64,000 bases of DNA from positions 186,001-250,000 of the forward strand of contig CAVSCF010000003.1 in assembly GCA_963726405.1 (NCBI GenBank), read 5' to 3'. Shown here piece after piece: positions 29,401 through 38,531 of this stretch. The stretch is from JAOUJD01 sp963726405 (GTDB lineage: Bacteria > Pseudomonadota > Gammaproteobacteria > Burkholderiales > Burkholderiaceae_F). Made by a program: the position numbers and the translations under genes. A model generated the notes under the pieces. It had not been told where the DNA came from. It was given only the letters and a program-made list of their open reading frames with translations, and did no database searches. Positions within the stretch are counted from its first letter, which is position 1. Every line of letters begins with the position of its first letter.

Positions 29401-32400
29401 GCGCGCCCAGCCAGTCGGCGCGGCCGAACTGGCCGAAGTACGGGTGCGCGGCGGCAACCAGCGACGGAACCGTCACCGTCGCTCCGGCCTGCAACGTTCC
29501 GGCGGGGCAGACCATGGGAGTCGGCGTCGTGCCGCTCGACGCGCTGGCCGGCGGAACGAACCGGGAGCTCGTTGTTGCAGACGAGGTCGAGGTTGTGCTC
29601 GTTGATCGCATGGATGCGCTCGCGGATCGCGCCGGGCGAATGCGTGCCGTCCTCGTAGTTCCAGCCGTTGGCCGCACCGTCGGTCGTCGTCAGGTCCCAC
29701 TTCGGCAGGTGGATGTGCTGGCCGATGATGTCGGTCGGCGTGCGCACCTGGAAGTCGTCCATCTCGAAGTACTCGGGCACCAGGTTCGTGTGCGCGTAGA
29801 TCGCGCAGTCGAACGTGTTCAGTCGCATCACCAGCGGCTCGGGCGGCTGCAGCTTGTTGATCACCGGGACGGCGTCTTCCCACAGCGTGATGATGCGTTG
29901 CTGCGGGTAGTGGTAGCCGACCTTGTTCAGGATCGCGTCGAACTGGATGTTGGCGCCGCGATAGATCGCGCGGGGTGGTCGCGTTGAAGACGCTGCGGCC
30001 GGTGACGGTCTTGCCGCCGGTGTTCGCGGAAGCGTTGACGCTGACGTTCGCCGTGCCCGGCTTCACCGCTGAAGAAGTTCCCGGTGACGTTGGCCACCAG
30101 CTGCTTGCCGTTGTCGTCGCGGCAGGGCTCGTGGTACGGCGCGCCGACCACCGGGCCGACGCCGTTGGTGATGAACGTCCGCGGCGGCGTGTGCCGTCGA
30201 GCCTCGGCGATCGTCGTCGGATGCGTGCCCTTCTTGTGGAAGCGCATCGCCGCGCGCTCCAGGTCCGTGCCGCCCTCCGGGTAGTACACCGGCGCGGCCT
30301 TCTTCGAGCACCTTCGTGAAGTCGCGCGGGGTGACGACGTTCACTTCCGTCGCGCCACCGGCCGCATAGCCCTTCAGCGCATGCCGCGGCAGGCCGCCGT
30401 CCCAGCCGTCGGCCTGCGCCGGCTCGAGCTGTCGAGCGAACAGCCGTCCGGGTCCGTCGCGCTCTTCAGCGCCGTCGGCCTGCGCCGTCGTCAGCATGTC
30501 GAGCACCGGGCGTCGGCGGACGCTGGCCGACGATGTCCTCGATGCCGGCGATCCAGAACGGGTAGCCGGGGTTCTTCACCTTGCCGTCCGCATCCAGCTC
30601 GGTGCGTCGACTTTGGCCAGGCTGCCAACCGTTCTTGCCGGCGCCCGGACGTCCTGCCGGAATGATCAGCGGGTTCGCGACGACCGTCGCCTGCGCCGGG
30701 ATCGGCGCCATCGGCTTGCCAGGCAGCGGCACGATGGCCACCAGCGGAACGCCGACGACGAGTTCACCGTCCGGATGCGCGCGCGCGCCGGCGGCCGGAG
30801 TGCCGTTCTGCTGGGCCCAGCGGGTCGCGTGGAACGTCCCGGTTTTCCAGGAACCGTCACGTCCGCCGACGCTCGCCTGCAGCAGCGTGCCTGCCTCGAA
30901 CGTGTCGTAGTGGCGCCAGTGGTACCACATGCCCTGCGCGAAGTGCGGGTAGAAGTGGCAATGGAAGATCGCATCGCCCGCGCTCTTGTTGCGGTTGCCC
31001 GAACCGCCGAAGTTGATCTCGTACGTGTAGCCGACGCCGGGGCCTACGCCCTGCGCGTCGAGGTAGTTCGAGTTGTCGTCGTTCGGGTTGTACAGCCACT
31101 GGTGGTTGTGCAGGTGGAAGACGTGCTGTTCCTTGCCGATGTGCGTGTTGCGGATCTTGACGAAGTCGCCGATGTAGCTGTGGTGCACGTTGATCGGGTC
31201 GTTCGGGTACAGCGCGAAGTTGGCCTTCGGTCCGGTCGGCGGTGCAAGCGCCGGCCGCGGCCTGCGCCGGGGTGCAGCCTTCCAGGCCCACGTTGGCCGG
31301 AACGTCGACCAGCAGCGCCGGGTCGCCGACCGTGAAGGACGTCAGGAAGAATTCTTCGTACGAGCAGTCCAGGCAGTCGTGCATCGGACCGACGCCGAGG
31401 CGGTTGGCGATGATCTCGCTGCCGATGCCGCCCGAGCCGTAGTTGATCATGAAGGCGTCTTTCACGCCCGCGAGAACGTACTTGAACACCGGGTCCGGTG
31501 TAGAAGCCGGGGAACGCCTGGGCGTTGGCGGTTTCGTCATGAAAGACCGAAGCGAAATCGCGGAAGGGCTCGAGCCGGTTCGGCACGGTCGGATTGCGGT
31601 AGCCCTTGCTTTCCAGCGGATAGGTCGCCGGCGGGAAGGTGCCGTCGGCGTTCGGGCCGACATTCAGCGCTTCAAGTTCCGAGTGAACGATGTCGCCACG
31701 GTGACGTGCCCTGGACCATGTTGAGGATCGGCAGGCCGGCCTTGCCCTCGCTGATCCACGGCTCCTGATTGGGGAAGGTGGCTTCGTAGTCGATGACCGG
31801 ATGGCCGGTGGATGTGCGTGCCCGTCGTGGCCAGCCGCATTTCCTCTTCGGTCAGCAGGCCGCGGTAGCTCTTCGCACCCTTCGGTTCGACGATCACCTG
31901 GCCGAACAGCGAGTTGCTGATCTGGCCCTCGTTGCCGTCGGAGCCGACCGTCGCGCCGTAGCTGTGGACGATGTAGACGCCTTCCTTCTCGGCGTACAGC
32001 TTGTAGGTCTTCGTTGCACCGAAGGGCACGGCGAGGCTGCTCGGGTTCTTGCCCGCGTTGCTGCCGTCGCTGGCGATCGTGTCGACGAGCTGCATGCCGT
32101 TCGCGTGGAAGCTCGCGAAGCGGCTCTTGACCTGCTCGTCGAGCGGAATGTTGAACGGTGGCGTGCCGGCGGCACGGTATTGCGGGGATTCGCGGCCGGC
32201 GCGAGCAGGTTGGTGAAGTTCACCGTCAGGCAGTCGCCGGCCGATACGCGCAGCACCAGCGGGCGCGGGCGCTTGTCAGGACGCAGCGAGACGGCGCCGG
32301 GCGTCGCCGCGCCTCCAATCGATAGCGGCACGCCTGCGGCATCGACGACGTCGCGCTTCAGCGCATACATCATGCCGTTGACGTTCGCCGCGCCGAGCCG

Positions 32401-32582
32401 GTTGTACATGATCGGCTGGTCGAAGGCGACGACGTCGGCGGTCAATGTCGCGCGTGCAACGTGATCTGCGCGAACGCCGGCATGCCAGTGACGGCCGCCA
32501 GGAAGGCAATCAGCCGCGTGAGGAACAACGCATGGCGACGGTCCACCTGGGACGACAGGGGCCCTACAAGGGAGTTGCTCAT
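26413..32582 (-). CDS. mofA: Giant MofA-like multicopper oxidase, many frameshifts
   Basis: About 2,050 codons, the largest gene here. GGAGGAAGTCA precedes the start; the signal is MSNSLVGPLSSQVDRRHALFLTRLIAFLAAVTGMPAFA. Copper motifs are spread along the protein: IVHSYGA (about 31950), HNHQW (31100), HCHFYPHFAQGM (30920-30963, a type 1/trinuclear HCHxxxHxxxxM site), GQHIHL and AHTN (29700-29800), HDHYG (29310) and FHGHVW (26690). The set and size resemble the Leptothrix manganese-oxidising factor MofA and Geobacter OmpB-type proteins. More than ten frameshifts split it, yet no copper motif is lost. Substrate (Mn(II), Fe(II), or other) is inferred, not seen. Gene symbol is by resemblance only. 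Confidence 0.8.
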
Positions 32583-32993
32583 TGACTTCCTCCGCGATGC
32601 CGCACCTGCACTCTGTCGAGCACCACGGGAGACGAGCCACCACATTGGGACGTTGCTGGCAGAACCCCTCGGTCTCTGCTTCGCGCGTCCCTCTCCCCTC
32701 CCGGGAGCCACTCTCCGCGGCACCGCGGAATACAATCCCCGCAGCACTCGCGTTCCTTCGCCGGCGCCTGTTGGCTTAGATCAACAAGGCTCCGTCGGCC
32801 GACAGGAGGTCGTGAAAACACTTGCCCTTCCTGTCGGCTTGGCGACAAACTACCTGCGTATTTGCGGGAGTTACACCGGTCACAATGTCGCGCGGCAGAT
32901 TGTCGCGGGGTGCGTGAAGGGGCTTGACAACCGCGGCGTAGTGTTCCTGTGAGAGGGGAAAGGCGGCCCTCACGGGGATTCCCAACAACAAGA
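32583..32993. promoter_or_regulatory. Divergent control region with GCGACA half-sites
   Basis: This 411-nt space between the oxidase and regB contains no gene. GCGACA or TGTCGC half-sites lie at 32842-32847, 32886-32891, 32901-32906 and 33015-33020 (the last inside regB). A TTGACA at 32924-32929 could be a -35 element for regB, with only a weak -10. Half-sites of this type are RegA-class binding patterns, so the neighbouring RegBA pair may regulate both directions. Confidence 0.5.
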
Positions 32994-34349
32994 ATGGTGG
33001 TTGCTGTGGCGGGTGCGACAAACGACCGCGCGGACAGTTGGCCCGTCCGTGCCTATTTGCGCGAAATGCTCGTGCTGCGCGCCGCGGAAGCGGCCGGCGC
33101 GGTCGCGCTCGTCGCCTTTCAGATCGTCGCCACCCACGAACACTTCTCGGTGCCGGTCCTCGTCGCCGCGGTGCTCTTCTTCTATATCTCCACCTGGATC
33201 ATCTTCCTGCACCTGCAGTCGGGCCGGCCGTTGTCCGACGTGCAGATGACCTGCCACCTGATGGTGGACGTCGCCGTGCTCGGCATGCTGCTGTTCATGG
33301 CGTCGGGGACGACCAATCCGTTCGCGATCCTGTACCTGCCGATGGTGGTGGTGGCCGCGGCGACGCTGCGTGACGTGCTGCTCGCCATCGTGGTGCTGGC
33401 CTGCATCGCCAGCTACGGCGCGCTGACGCTCTTCCATCACGAGTGGTGGGTGGACGAGATGAACCCGGACCATCGCGGGGTGGAAGTGGGCACGTGGATG
33501 GCGCTGTCGATGGTCGTGTGCTTCATCGCCGTGTTCGTGAACCGGCTGAGCAAGATCGCGCGCGAACAGCAGAAGCGCCAGCAGATCGCCTCCGAAAAGA
33601 GCCATCGGGACGAGGCGCTCATCAGCCTCGCCTCGCTCGCGGCCGGGACCGCGCACGAACTGAATACCCCTCTGTCCACGATGGCCGTCGTGGTCGACGA
33701 AATGCGCTACGCCGAGAACCAGACCTCCGCGTATCGCGAGCAGGTGGGAATGCTCGCCGGCCAGATCGACGCCTGCCGGATTGCCCTGAAGGACATGGTG
33801 GTGGCGGCCAGCGCCGACCATTTCGAGGGCGCCCGCGAGGTCCGCGTGGTGCAGTTCCTGGAAGAGGTGCTGGACCGGTTCCGTTTCCTGCGGCCTGGCG
33901 TGCAACTTGCGTTCAGCTACGAGCGGCTGGACGAAAGCGACACCGTCGTCGCCGACAAGACGCTGCAGCACTCGCTGATCAACCTCATCAACAATGCGGC
34001 TGATGCATCGCCGCAGGAGGTCGAGGTGCTTGCGTCGAGCGAGGGCGGGGGATTGACGGTCGCCATCCGCGACCGTGGGGCCGGGATACCGCGCTCCATT
34101 CGTGAACAGATCGGCCGACCCTTCTTCACGACGAAGGGCAAGGCGGCGGGGAAAGGCAACGGAGTCGGGCTTTTCATCACTAATCGAACGATTGAATCGT
34201 TTGGGGGCGAGGTCATGATGTTCGAGCGCGCGGGTGGGGGAACCTCCGTGCTCGTGACCTTGCCGCTCAAATACCGCAATACGACGGGAGGAGTACATGG
34301 ACGAAACCTCGCAGCTGGAGCACCGGCCCCGCATCCTGCTGGTGGATGA
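32994..34349 (+). CDS. regB: Redox sensor histidine kinase, RegB/PrrB family
   Basis: About 451 residues. Six membrane helices occupy residues 30-180. SGTTNPF (104-110) fits the RegB quinone-binding GGxxNPF motif, and the H-box AAGTAHELNTPLSTMAVV has its His at 221. Cys261 in IDACRIALKD is in the dimerisation region where RegB proteins have their conserved CR. The ATPase boxes NLINNAADASP and DRGAGIP..GRPFFTTK..GNGVGLF are complete. RegB phosphorylates RegA according to the redox state of the quinone pool. The start at 32994 is the first ATG; GTG at 32949 is possible. Its end overlaps regA by 53 nt, which is long and may reflect a frameshift. Confidence 0.88.
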   Translation: MVVAVAGATNDRADSWPVRAYLREMLVLRAAEAAGAVALVAFQIVATHEHFSVPVLVAAVLFFYISTWIIFLHLQSGRPLSDVQMTCHLMVDVAVLGMLLFMASGTTNPFAILYLPMVVVAAATLRDVLLAIVVLACIASYGALTLFHHEWWVDEMNPDHRGVEVGTWMALSMVVCFIAVFVNRLSKIAREQQKRQQIASEKSHRDEALISLASLAAGTAHELNTPLSTMAVVVDEMRYAENQTSAYREQVGMLAGQIDACRIALKDMVVAASADHFEGAREVRVVQFLEEVLDRFRFLRPGVQLAFSYERLDESDTVVADKTLQHSLINLINNAADASPQEVEVLASSEGGGLTVAIRDRGAGIPRSIREQIGRPFFTTKGKAAGKGNGVGLFITNRTIESFGGEVMMFERAGGGTSVLVTLPLKYRNTTGGVHGRNLAAGAPAPHPAGG

Positions 34350-34851
34350 CAGCGAGAACCTCTGCTTCGCACTGATGCGCGCCTTCGAACGGCGCGGGTA
34401 CGAGGTGAGTTGTTCGCATTGCCCCGAGAAGGCGATGGAGGAGTTCGCGCGCTTTCGTCCGCAGTACGTGGTCCTCGACCTGCGGATGGAGCAGGCCTCG
34501 GGACTGCCGCTCATCCCGCGGATGAAGCAGATCGACCCGAAGATCCTGATCGTCGTGGTCACGGGCTACAGCAGTGTGGCCACCGCGGTCGAGGCGATCA
34601 AGCTCGGCGCGGTGCACTACCTGGTCAAGCCGGCCGACGCGACCGAGATCGAGGCGGCGTTCAAGCGCGTCGAGGGCGATGCCCACGTGTCCGCGAGCGA
34701 GAACCCGCTGTCGGTCGACCGCCTCGAGTGGGAACACATCCAGACGGTCCTGAGCGACAACCAGGGCAACATCTCGGCCGCGGCGCGCGCGCTCGGCATG
34801 CATCGTCGCACCCTGCAGCGCAAGCTCGGCAAGCGCCCGGTCGCGCACTGA
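34297..34851 (+). CDS. regA: Redox response regulator, RegA/PrrA/ActR family
   Basis: 184 residues. Receiver domain (acidic pair DD, phospho-acceptor Asp61 in VVLDLRM, Lys in VKPAD) plus a Fis-type HTH, NISAAARALGMHRRTLQRKLGKRP, very close to the RegA consensus. The start follows GGGAGG. RegA controls photosynthesis, respiration and other energy genes in proteobacteria and binds GCGACA-type half-sites; such sites lie upstream of the divergent oxidase and of the secretion operon. The gene is intact. Confidence 0.92.
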   Translation: MDETSQLEHRPRILLVDDSENLCFALMRAFERRGYEVSCSHCPEKAMEEFARFRPQYVVLDLRMEQASGLPLIPRMKQIDPKILIVVVTGYSSVATAVEAIKLGAVHYLVKPADATEIEAAFKRVEGDAHVSASENPLSVDRLEWEHIQTVLSDNQGNISAAARALGMHRRTLQRKLGKRPVAH

Positions 34852-34877
34852 CGGGCCATAAGTAACGGTCCCCGGCG

Positions 34878-35949
34878 CTAGCGGGGGCCGCCCAGCGGGC
34901 CGAACGCGGCCTCCATGTAGACCGCAATCGCGCGGATCTCGTCGCGCTTCAGCACGTTGCGCCAGGTCGGCATCGCCGTCCCGGGCAACCCCTCCTCGAT
35001 ACGCTGCACCAGCCCGTCCCGGTCGAACCGTGCGCGGAATGTCGCCTCGGTCAGGTCGCGTGGATGCGGTTCCAGGAAGCGTCCGATCCAGTGCCGCGCC
35101 GTGCCGTCCGCCGCATGGCAGAAGGCGCAATTCTTGAGGTACAGGGCCTGGCCGCGACGCTGCTCGGCGGTCGGCGACGCGAGCACGACCGGCTGGTCGT
35201 GGGCCGAGTAGGGCGAGTCGGCCTGCGCGCCGGGTGCCGCCATGCCGGCGACCCGCGACGCGCCGTGATAGGACGCCGGCGGAGCCATCGGCGCCTGCCC
35301 GCGTTCCGGATAGCGCACGCGGTCGTGGCAGCTGACGCAATCGTGGCCGTCCAGCGGGTAGGACATCGGCCGCGCGTCCCACGCGACGTCGCCGCTCTCG
35401 CGCGGGGCGTCGTGGCAGCTGATGCAGGTCGCGAGATACAGCCGGCGGCCCACGCTGATCGGCCTCGTTCAGTTGTTCGGCAGGCAGGGCGAGGGCGGAC
35501 GGATCGCGGACGAAGCGGAACGCGTCACCGAAGCGCTCGTGGTCCGGCCAGCCGTTTTCCGCGGTGTGGTAGCGCGTGTTGGGCCGGCGCGCGGTGACGA
35601 ACTCCTCGATCACGAAGGCGGCCACGGCCTGCATCTCGCCCTGGTCCAGGATGCCGTCGAAGGACGCCATCGCCGTCCCCGCGCGTCCGTGCCGCAGGGC
35701 GTCGAGGACGGTGTCGCGAGCGAGGGTGCCCGGCTCCGCGCGCGTGAAATCGCGCGGCTTCACGGCGAGCATGCCCGCCGCCACGGTCTTCGCGTCCCCC
35801 GAGTAGCCGTGGCAGAAGTAGCAGCGGAAGTTGTAGACCGCCCGCCCACGCTCGTGCAGCGAAGCCGCGTCGATCGCCGAGCGCGCGGACGAGCCCGCGA
35901 CCAGGATGGCCGCGGCGACGAGCAGGGCCGCGGCGAGGCCACGCATCAT
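34878..35949 (-). CDS. Tetrahaem cytochrome c, one frameshift
   Basis: About 356 codons with four haem sites: CYFCH, CISCH, CVSCH and CAFCH. The signal MMRGLAAALLVAAAILVAGSSA is followed by a cytochrome domain with GMLAVKPRDFTRAEPG and LRHGRAGTAMASFDG, then the middle dihaem part, then a final class I domain ending AMPTWRNVLKRDEIRAIAVYMEAAFG. A frameshift at about 35455 joins the first haem domain to the other three. The start overlaps its upstream neighbour by 4 nt. Periplasmic electron transfer is expected. Confidence 0.85.
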
Positions 35950-36782
35950 TTGACCGGCGCGGCTTTCGTCTCCGCCCTGGCCTGGGCGGTGTTCATGATG
36001 AAGCTCTGGAACACGTACTCCGAGACGTCGGCGATCTGCTGGTCGTTCAGCACCTTGTTCCACGCCGGCATCTCGGTGCCGTTGCGGCCGTTGCCCACCG
36101 CGGCGAACAGCATCGGCCGGTTGGCGCGCGACCGGAACGATGCCTCACGGAAGTCGCGCGGCTTGGGGTTGATGAAGTACGCCCGCGGGCCCTTGCCGTC
36201 GCCGGCCGTGCCATGGCAGGTCGCGCAGTTGGCGTCGTAGAAGGTGCGGCCCTTCGCCGCGTTGCCCTTCAACGACTTGCCGAAACCGAGCGACATGTCG
36301 GTCTTCACAACGGCGGGAGCCGGGGACGACTCGCGCCCGCCGTGCGCGCGCGTGCCGGAGATCTGGCCGCCCGCTGACGCCGCCGCAGGATTGCCCTGCA
36401 CGAACACCGTGAACACGTAGTCGGCGAGCGCGGCGATCTCGCGTTCGTTGAGCTGCGTCTTCCAGCTCACCATCGCTGTACCGGGCTTGCCGTTGGTGAT
36501 GAAGGCGACGATGCGCTCGCGGCTCTGCTCGGACTTCGCCTTCGCGCTCGTGAAGTCGTAGGGGGAGGGGGACAGCGAGTTGGACGCCCGGCTCTTGCCG
36601 TCGCCCTTGTCGCCGTGGCAGACGGAGCAGTAGTTGTGATAGAGCAGGGCGGGCTGGATGTTGGAGCCGCCGCCCTGCGAACTGGGTGCGCCCGCCTGCG
36701 ATCGCGCCGGCGCCGCAACGAGTGCGAGCAGTGCCGCAACGATGGAAACCGCGAGTGCATGCGCACCCGACCGCAATTTCAT
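35946..36782 (-). CDS. Dihaem cytochrome c (two class I domains)
   Basis: 278 residues. Signal MKLRSGAHALAVSIVAALLALVAAPARS; haem sites CSVCH in the first domain and CATCH in the second. Each domain has GDGK after the haem and a Met-containing end (GTAMVSWKTQLNEREIAALADYVF; GTEMPAWNKVLNDQQIADVSEYVF), so both haems are probably His/Met. The promoter side shows a -24/-12 sequence on the minus strand. Followed by the overlapping tetrahaem cytochrome gene. Confidence 0.9.
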   Translation of the reverse strand: MKLRSGAHALAVSIVAALLALVAAPARSQAGAPSSQGGGSNIQPALLYHNYCSVCHGDKGDGKSRASNSLSPSPYDFTSAKAKSEQSRERIVAFITNGKPGTAMVSWKTQLNEREIAALADYVFTVFVQGNPAAASAGGQISGTRAHGGRESSPAPAVVKTDMSLGFGKSLKGNAAKGRTFYDANCATCHGTAGDGKGPRAYFINPKPRDFREASFRSRANRPMLFAAVGNGRNGTEMPAWNKVLNDQQIADVSEYVFQSFIMNTAQARAETKAAPVK

Positions 36783-36809
36783 GTTCGAATCCTCCCCCGC
36801 CGATCCCGT

Positions 36810-36826
36810 TGCAAGTTCTTTGCCGG
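36810..36826 (-). promoter_or_regulatory. Sigma-54 promoter (minus) for the dihaem cytochrome operon
   Basis: CCGGCAAAGAACTTGCA: GG and GC are exactly 10 nt apart with TTGCA at -12 and GGCA at -24. It points at the gene starting at 36782. A back-to-back site on the other strand supports the call. Confidence 0.6.
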
Positions 36827-36828
36827 GA

Positions 36829-36845
36829 TTGGCATAAGGATTGCG
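36829..36845 (+). promoter_or_regulatory. Sigma-54 promoter (plus) for the class I cytochrome and NHL operon
   Basis: TTGGCAT-AAGGA-TTGCG matches the -24/-12 consensus (TGGCAC-N5-TTGCW) closely, with GG and GC 10 nt apart. It lies about 30 nt before the ATG at 36874. An ATCCCG/CGGGAT inverted pair (36803-36829) overlaps the divergent promoters. Confidence 0.7.
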
Positions 36846-36873
36846 TTCGACAGCCCTCCGGAGGGGGACCCAC

Positions 36874-37179
36874 ATGCGAACCATCGTGGCGGGCGCGCTG
36901 GCGCTCGCACTGATCGGAACGACCTCGAGCGCCGCCGGCAAGAGCGGCGAGGAGGTCTACAACTCGACCTGCGCGACGTGCCACGCGACCGGCGTGGCCG
37001 GCGCGCCGCGGTACGGCAACCAGGCGGACTGGGCGCCGCGCATCAGGCTCGGCAAGGACGCGTTGCACGCGAGCGCGCTCAAGGGCAAGGGGGCAATGCC
37101 GCCGAAAGGCGGCAACGACAAGCTGTCCGCATCCGACGTGCGCAACGCGGTGGATTACATGCTGAAGGCCGTGCGGTAG
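36874..37179 (+). CDS. Small monohaem cytochrome c5-type
   Basis: 101 residues: signal MRTIVAGALALALIGTTSSAAG, haem CATCH, and the c5 signature GAMPPKGGNDKLSASDVRNAVDYMLKAVR with axial Met in MPPKGG. Very similar in layout to the N-terminal domain of the 43074 gene. The start ATG 36874 is preferred over the 36841 start, since it gives a proper signal and follows GGAGGGGG. The downstream NHL gene is 5 nt away. Confidence 0.88.
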   Translation: MRTIVAGALALALIGTTSSAAGKSGEEVYNSTCATCHATGVAGAPRYGNQADWAPRIRLGKDALHASALKGKGAMPPKGGNDKLSASDVRNAVDYMLKAVR

Positions 37180-37184
37180 GGCCG

Positions 37185-38318
37185 ATGGCATCGCACGCTC
37201 GCCGACCGGAAGTGGTGGCGCGTTCGTCGTGGAGGGCGGCCGCGCTGGCCTTCGTCGCGGCCATCGTCGCAGGCTGCGCGGCGGTGCCGGTCGAGGAGCC
37301 GCGCGCCACGTTCGTCGCTCCCGTGTTCCCGGCCCCGCCCGACGAGCCGCGCTTCGTCTGGGAGCGCACGATCTACGGCGCGTCGGATGTCGTGGTCGAA
37401 GACAAGACGACGCAGCTGCGTCGCCAGGTCACCGGCGAAGCGCGGGCTGGCGACATGCTGAGCAAGCCCTACGGTGTGGCCGTCTACCGCGGCAAGATCT
37501 TCGTCACCGACACGGTCCAGCGCTTCGTGCTCGTCCTCGACGTGCCCAGCGGCCGCTCCTATCGCATCGGCGACGGGGAGGGCGAGAGCGCGCTCGTCAA
37601 GCCCATCGGAATCGACGTCGATGCCGTGGGCCGCGTCTACGTCGCCGACATCAGCCAGAAGCAGGTGGTCGTCTACGACGCCAACGGCAAGCTTCTCAGG
37701 AAGATCGGCGGCCCGGAGCACTTCGATCGCCTGACCAGCGTGACCGTCAATCCGGAGGGAACGCTGATCTACGCGGTCGACATCGGCGGCGTGTCGAGCG
37801 AAAGGCACGTGGTCCGCGTGTTCGACGGCGAAGGCCGGCACAAGATGGACATCGGTCGACGCGGGACCGGGCCGGGCGAATTCAACCTGCCGCGTGACGT
37901 CGCCATCGGCAAGGACGGGAAGCTCTACGTCGTCGATGGCGGCAACTTCCGCGTCGTCGTGTTCGACCGCGAGGGCAAGTACCTGAACGCATTCGGCAGT
38001 GCCGGTCGCCAGATGGGCAATTTCGCGCGCCCGAAGGAGATCGCCACCGATCCCGAAGGCAACGTGTATGTCGTCGACACGGCGTTCGGAAACTTCCAGA
38101 TCTTCAGCGACGACGGCCAACTGCTGCTCTTCGTGGGGTCGCGCGACGAGCGCGATCGTCCAGCGCGCTACCTGCTGCCGTCGGGTATCACCGTCGACGA
38201 GGACGGCCGCGTCTACATGGTCGACCAGTGGTTCCGCAAGATCGATGTGTTCCGCCCGGTGACCTTGAAGGCCTCGGACGGCTTTCTCGGCCGCCGACCG
38301 GCGGGCGCGGCTCGCTGA
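37185..38318 (+). CDS. NHL-repeat lipoprotein (first)
   Basis: 377 residues. The signal ends in FVAAIVAGC, a lipobox, so it is lipid-anchored. NHL repeats form a six-bladed propeller: LSKPYGVAVYRGKIFVTDT, LVKPIGIDVDAVGRVYVADI, FNLPRDVAIGKDGKLYVVDG, FARPKEIATDPEGNVYVVDT and LLPSGITVDEDGRVYMVDQW. It is a paralog of the 46767 gene. NHL proteins often sit beside multihaem conduits and may help assemble or position them; the role here is unproven. Confidence 0.85.
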   Translation: MASHARRPEVVARSSWRAAALAFVAAIVAGCAAVPVEEPRATFVAPVFPAPPDEPRFVWERTIYGASDVVVEDKTTQLRRQVTGEARAGDMLSKPYGVAVYRGKIFVTDTVQRFVLVLDVPSGRSYRIGDGEGESALVKPIGIDVDAVGRVYVADISQKQVVVYDANGKLLRKIGGPEHFDRLTSVTVNPEGTLIYAVDIGGVSSERHVVRVFDGEGRHKMDIGRRGTGPGEFNLPRDVAIGKDGKLYVVDGGNFRVVVFDREGKYLNAFGSAGRQMGNFARPKEIATDPEGNVYVVDTAFGNFQIFSDDGQLLLFVGSRDERDRPARYLLPSGITVDEDGRVYMVDQWFRKIDVFRPVTLKASDGFLGRRPAGAAR

Positions 38319-38342
38319 ATTCCCGAAATCAGGAGTCGTCGG

Positions 38343-38381
38343 TTCCCGTTCGCGGGAATGCCGTTTTCCCGCTCGCGGGAC
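38343..38381. promoter_or_regulatory. Paired TTCCCG-N4-CGGGAA palindromes (candidate activator sites)
   Basis: TTCCCG-TTCG-CGGGAA (38343-38358) and TTCCCG-CTCG-CGGGAC (38366-38381) have centres 23 bp apart, about two helical turns, and lie 70-110 bp upstream of a -24 box at 38451. This fits the place of an enhancer for a sigma-54 activator. The same palindrome recurs at 52781. Confidence 0.6.
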
Positions 38382-38450
38382 CGGTTTCCCTGCGTTGAGA
38401 AGCGCGCGAGCGAAATCACTTCAATCGAGGCCGCTTTCTCACTTCTGGAA

Positions 38451-38468
38451 TTGGCACAGCTTTCGCTT
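38451..38468 (+). promoter_or_regulatory. Sigma-54 promoter for the CxxCH tetrahaem gene
   Basis: TTGGCAC-AGCTT-TCGCTT: perfect -24 half, -12 with one change (TCGC for TTGC), 10-nt GG-to-GC spacing. It follows two palindromes and precedes the GTG at 38532 by about 60 nt. Confidence 0.65.
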
Positions 38469-38531
38469 GGTGCTTGGCAGCGCATCACGATGCAAACCGA
38501 TGCGCGCCAACATGCACGGGGGGAGAGCGCG

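Noticed and set aside
32970..34562. A 530-codon minus-strand frame opposite regB
   Set aside because: His/Arg-rich shadow of a clear histidine kinase on the plus strand.
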